6,683 bases of DNA from positions 1 through 6,683 of the forward strand of contig SKOX01000011.1 of assembly GCA_007119835.1 (NCBI GenBank). The letters are read 5' to 3'. The notes under the pieces were generated by a model, which saw only the letters and a list, made by a program, of their open reading frames with translations, was not told the origin of the DNA and ran no database searches. Shown piece after piece: positions 6,623 through 6,683 of the stretch (position 1 is its first letter; each line of letters begins with the position of its first letter). The translations under genes and the position numbers were made by a program. The stretch comes from Paracoccaceae bacterium (GTDB lineage: Bacteria; Pseudomonadota; Alphaproteobacteria; Rhodobacterales; Rhodobacteraceae).

Positions 6623-6683
6623 ATGATCCCGTCTTCCGCCGAAACCCTGCCCCGGAGGTCGCGTCTTGCGACCCTGCTCGATC
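6623..6683 (+). CDS. Start of a gene running off the right edge (unidentified)
   Basis: An ATG at 6623 follows GGAG (6613-6616) by 6 bases and opens a frame to the end of the window (M I P S S A E T L P R R S R L A T L L D). Twenty residues are too few to name a product. The leader is charged and not a signal peptide. The position, divergent from a ribokinase cluster, would suit a ribose transport component or regulator, but that is only context. Confidence comes from the ribosome binding site and the open frame. Confidence 0.4.
   Translation, partial: MIPSSAETLPRRSRLATLLD

Overview
The window (about two-thirds G+C by eye, with codon use to match) looks like a proteobacterial chromosome. It is most likely an alphaproteobacterium of the Rhizobiales/Rhodobacterales type. 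That inference rests on the style of the GH5-like protein, the order dgoK-dgoA-dgoD-galactose dehydrogenase, and a Gfo/Idh/MocA-type galactose dehydrogenase. No 16S or other strong taxonomic marker is present. There are no RNA genes, CRISPR arrays, insertion sequences or other mobile elements that I can support.

Region 1 (1-187) is a leader between a probable divergent gene leaving the left edge (minus strand, start near 23) and the main plus-strand operon. It holds a spaced 9-bp inverted repeat, a strong GC hairpin and a clear ribosome binding site.

Region 2 (188-5029) is one tightly packed plus-strand operon: a cytoplasmic GH5-like glycosidase, a UgpC/MalK-type sugar ABC ATPase, 2-keto-3-deoxygalactonate kinase (dgoK), 2-dehydro-3-deoxy-6-phosphogalactonate aldolase (dgoA), a 48-codon remnant of galactonate dehydratase (dgoD), and a galactose 1-dehydrogenase-like oxidoreductase. 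The genes overlap by ATGA or lie only a few bases apart. Together they describe import of galactose or a galactoside, glycoside cleavage, and the De Ley-Doudoroff route (galactose to galactonolactone to galactonate to KDGal to KDPGal to pyruvate plus glyceraldehyde-3-phosphate).

The most interesting observation is that the dehydratase step is missing here. The short ORF at 3955-4101 is the first ~16 residues of a DgoD-type protein fused in frame to its last ~30 residues, with about 1 kb of the middle absent. No lactonase gene is visible either. The pathway in this window is therefore incomplete unless those activities are encoded elsewhere.

Region 3 (5030-5264) is a short non-coding gap between convergent genes, with a hairpin over the upstream stop codon. 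Region 4 (5265-6490) is a minus-strand pair: a small two-helix membrane protein of unknown function, followed 53 bp later by a ribokinase that probably starts at TTG. Region 5 (6491-6622) is a second divergent intergenic region with a perfect 12-bp palindrome resembling a CRP/FNR-type site. A plus-strand gene appears to begin at 6623 and runs off the right edge. I see no wholly new system; the window is mainly ordinary sugar catabolism with one decayed gene.
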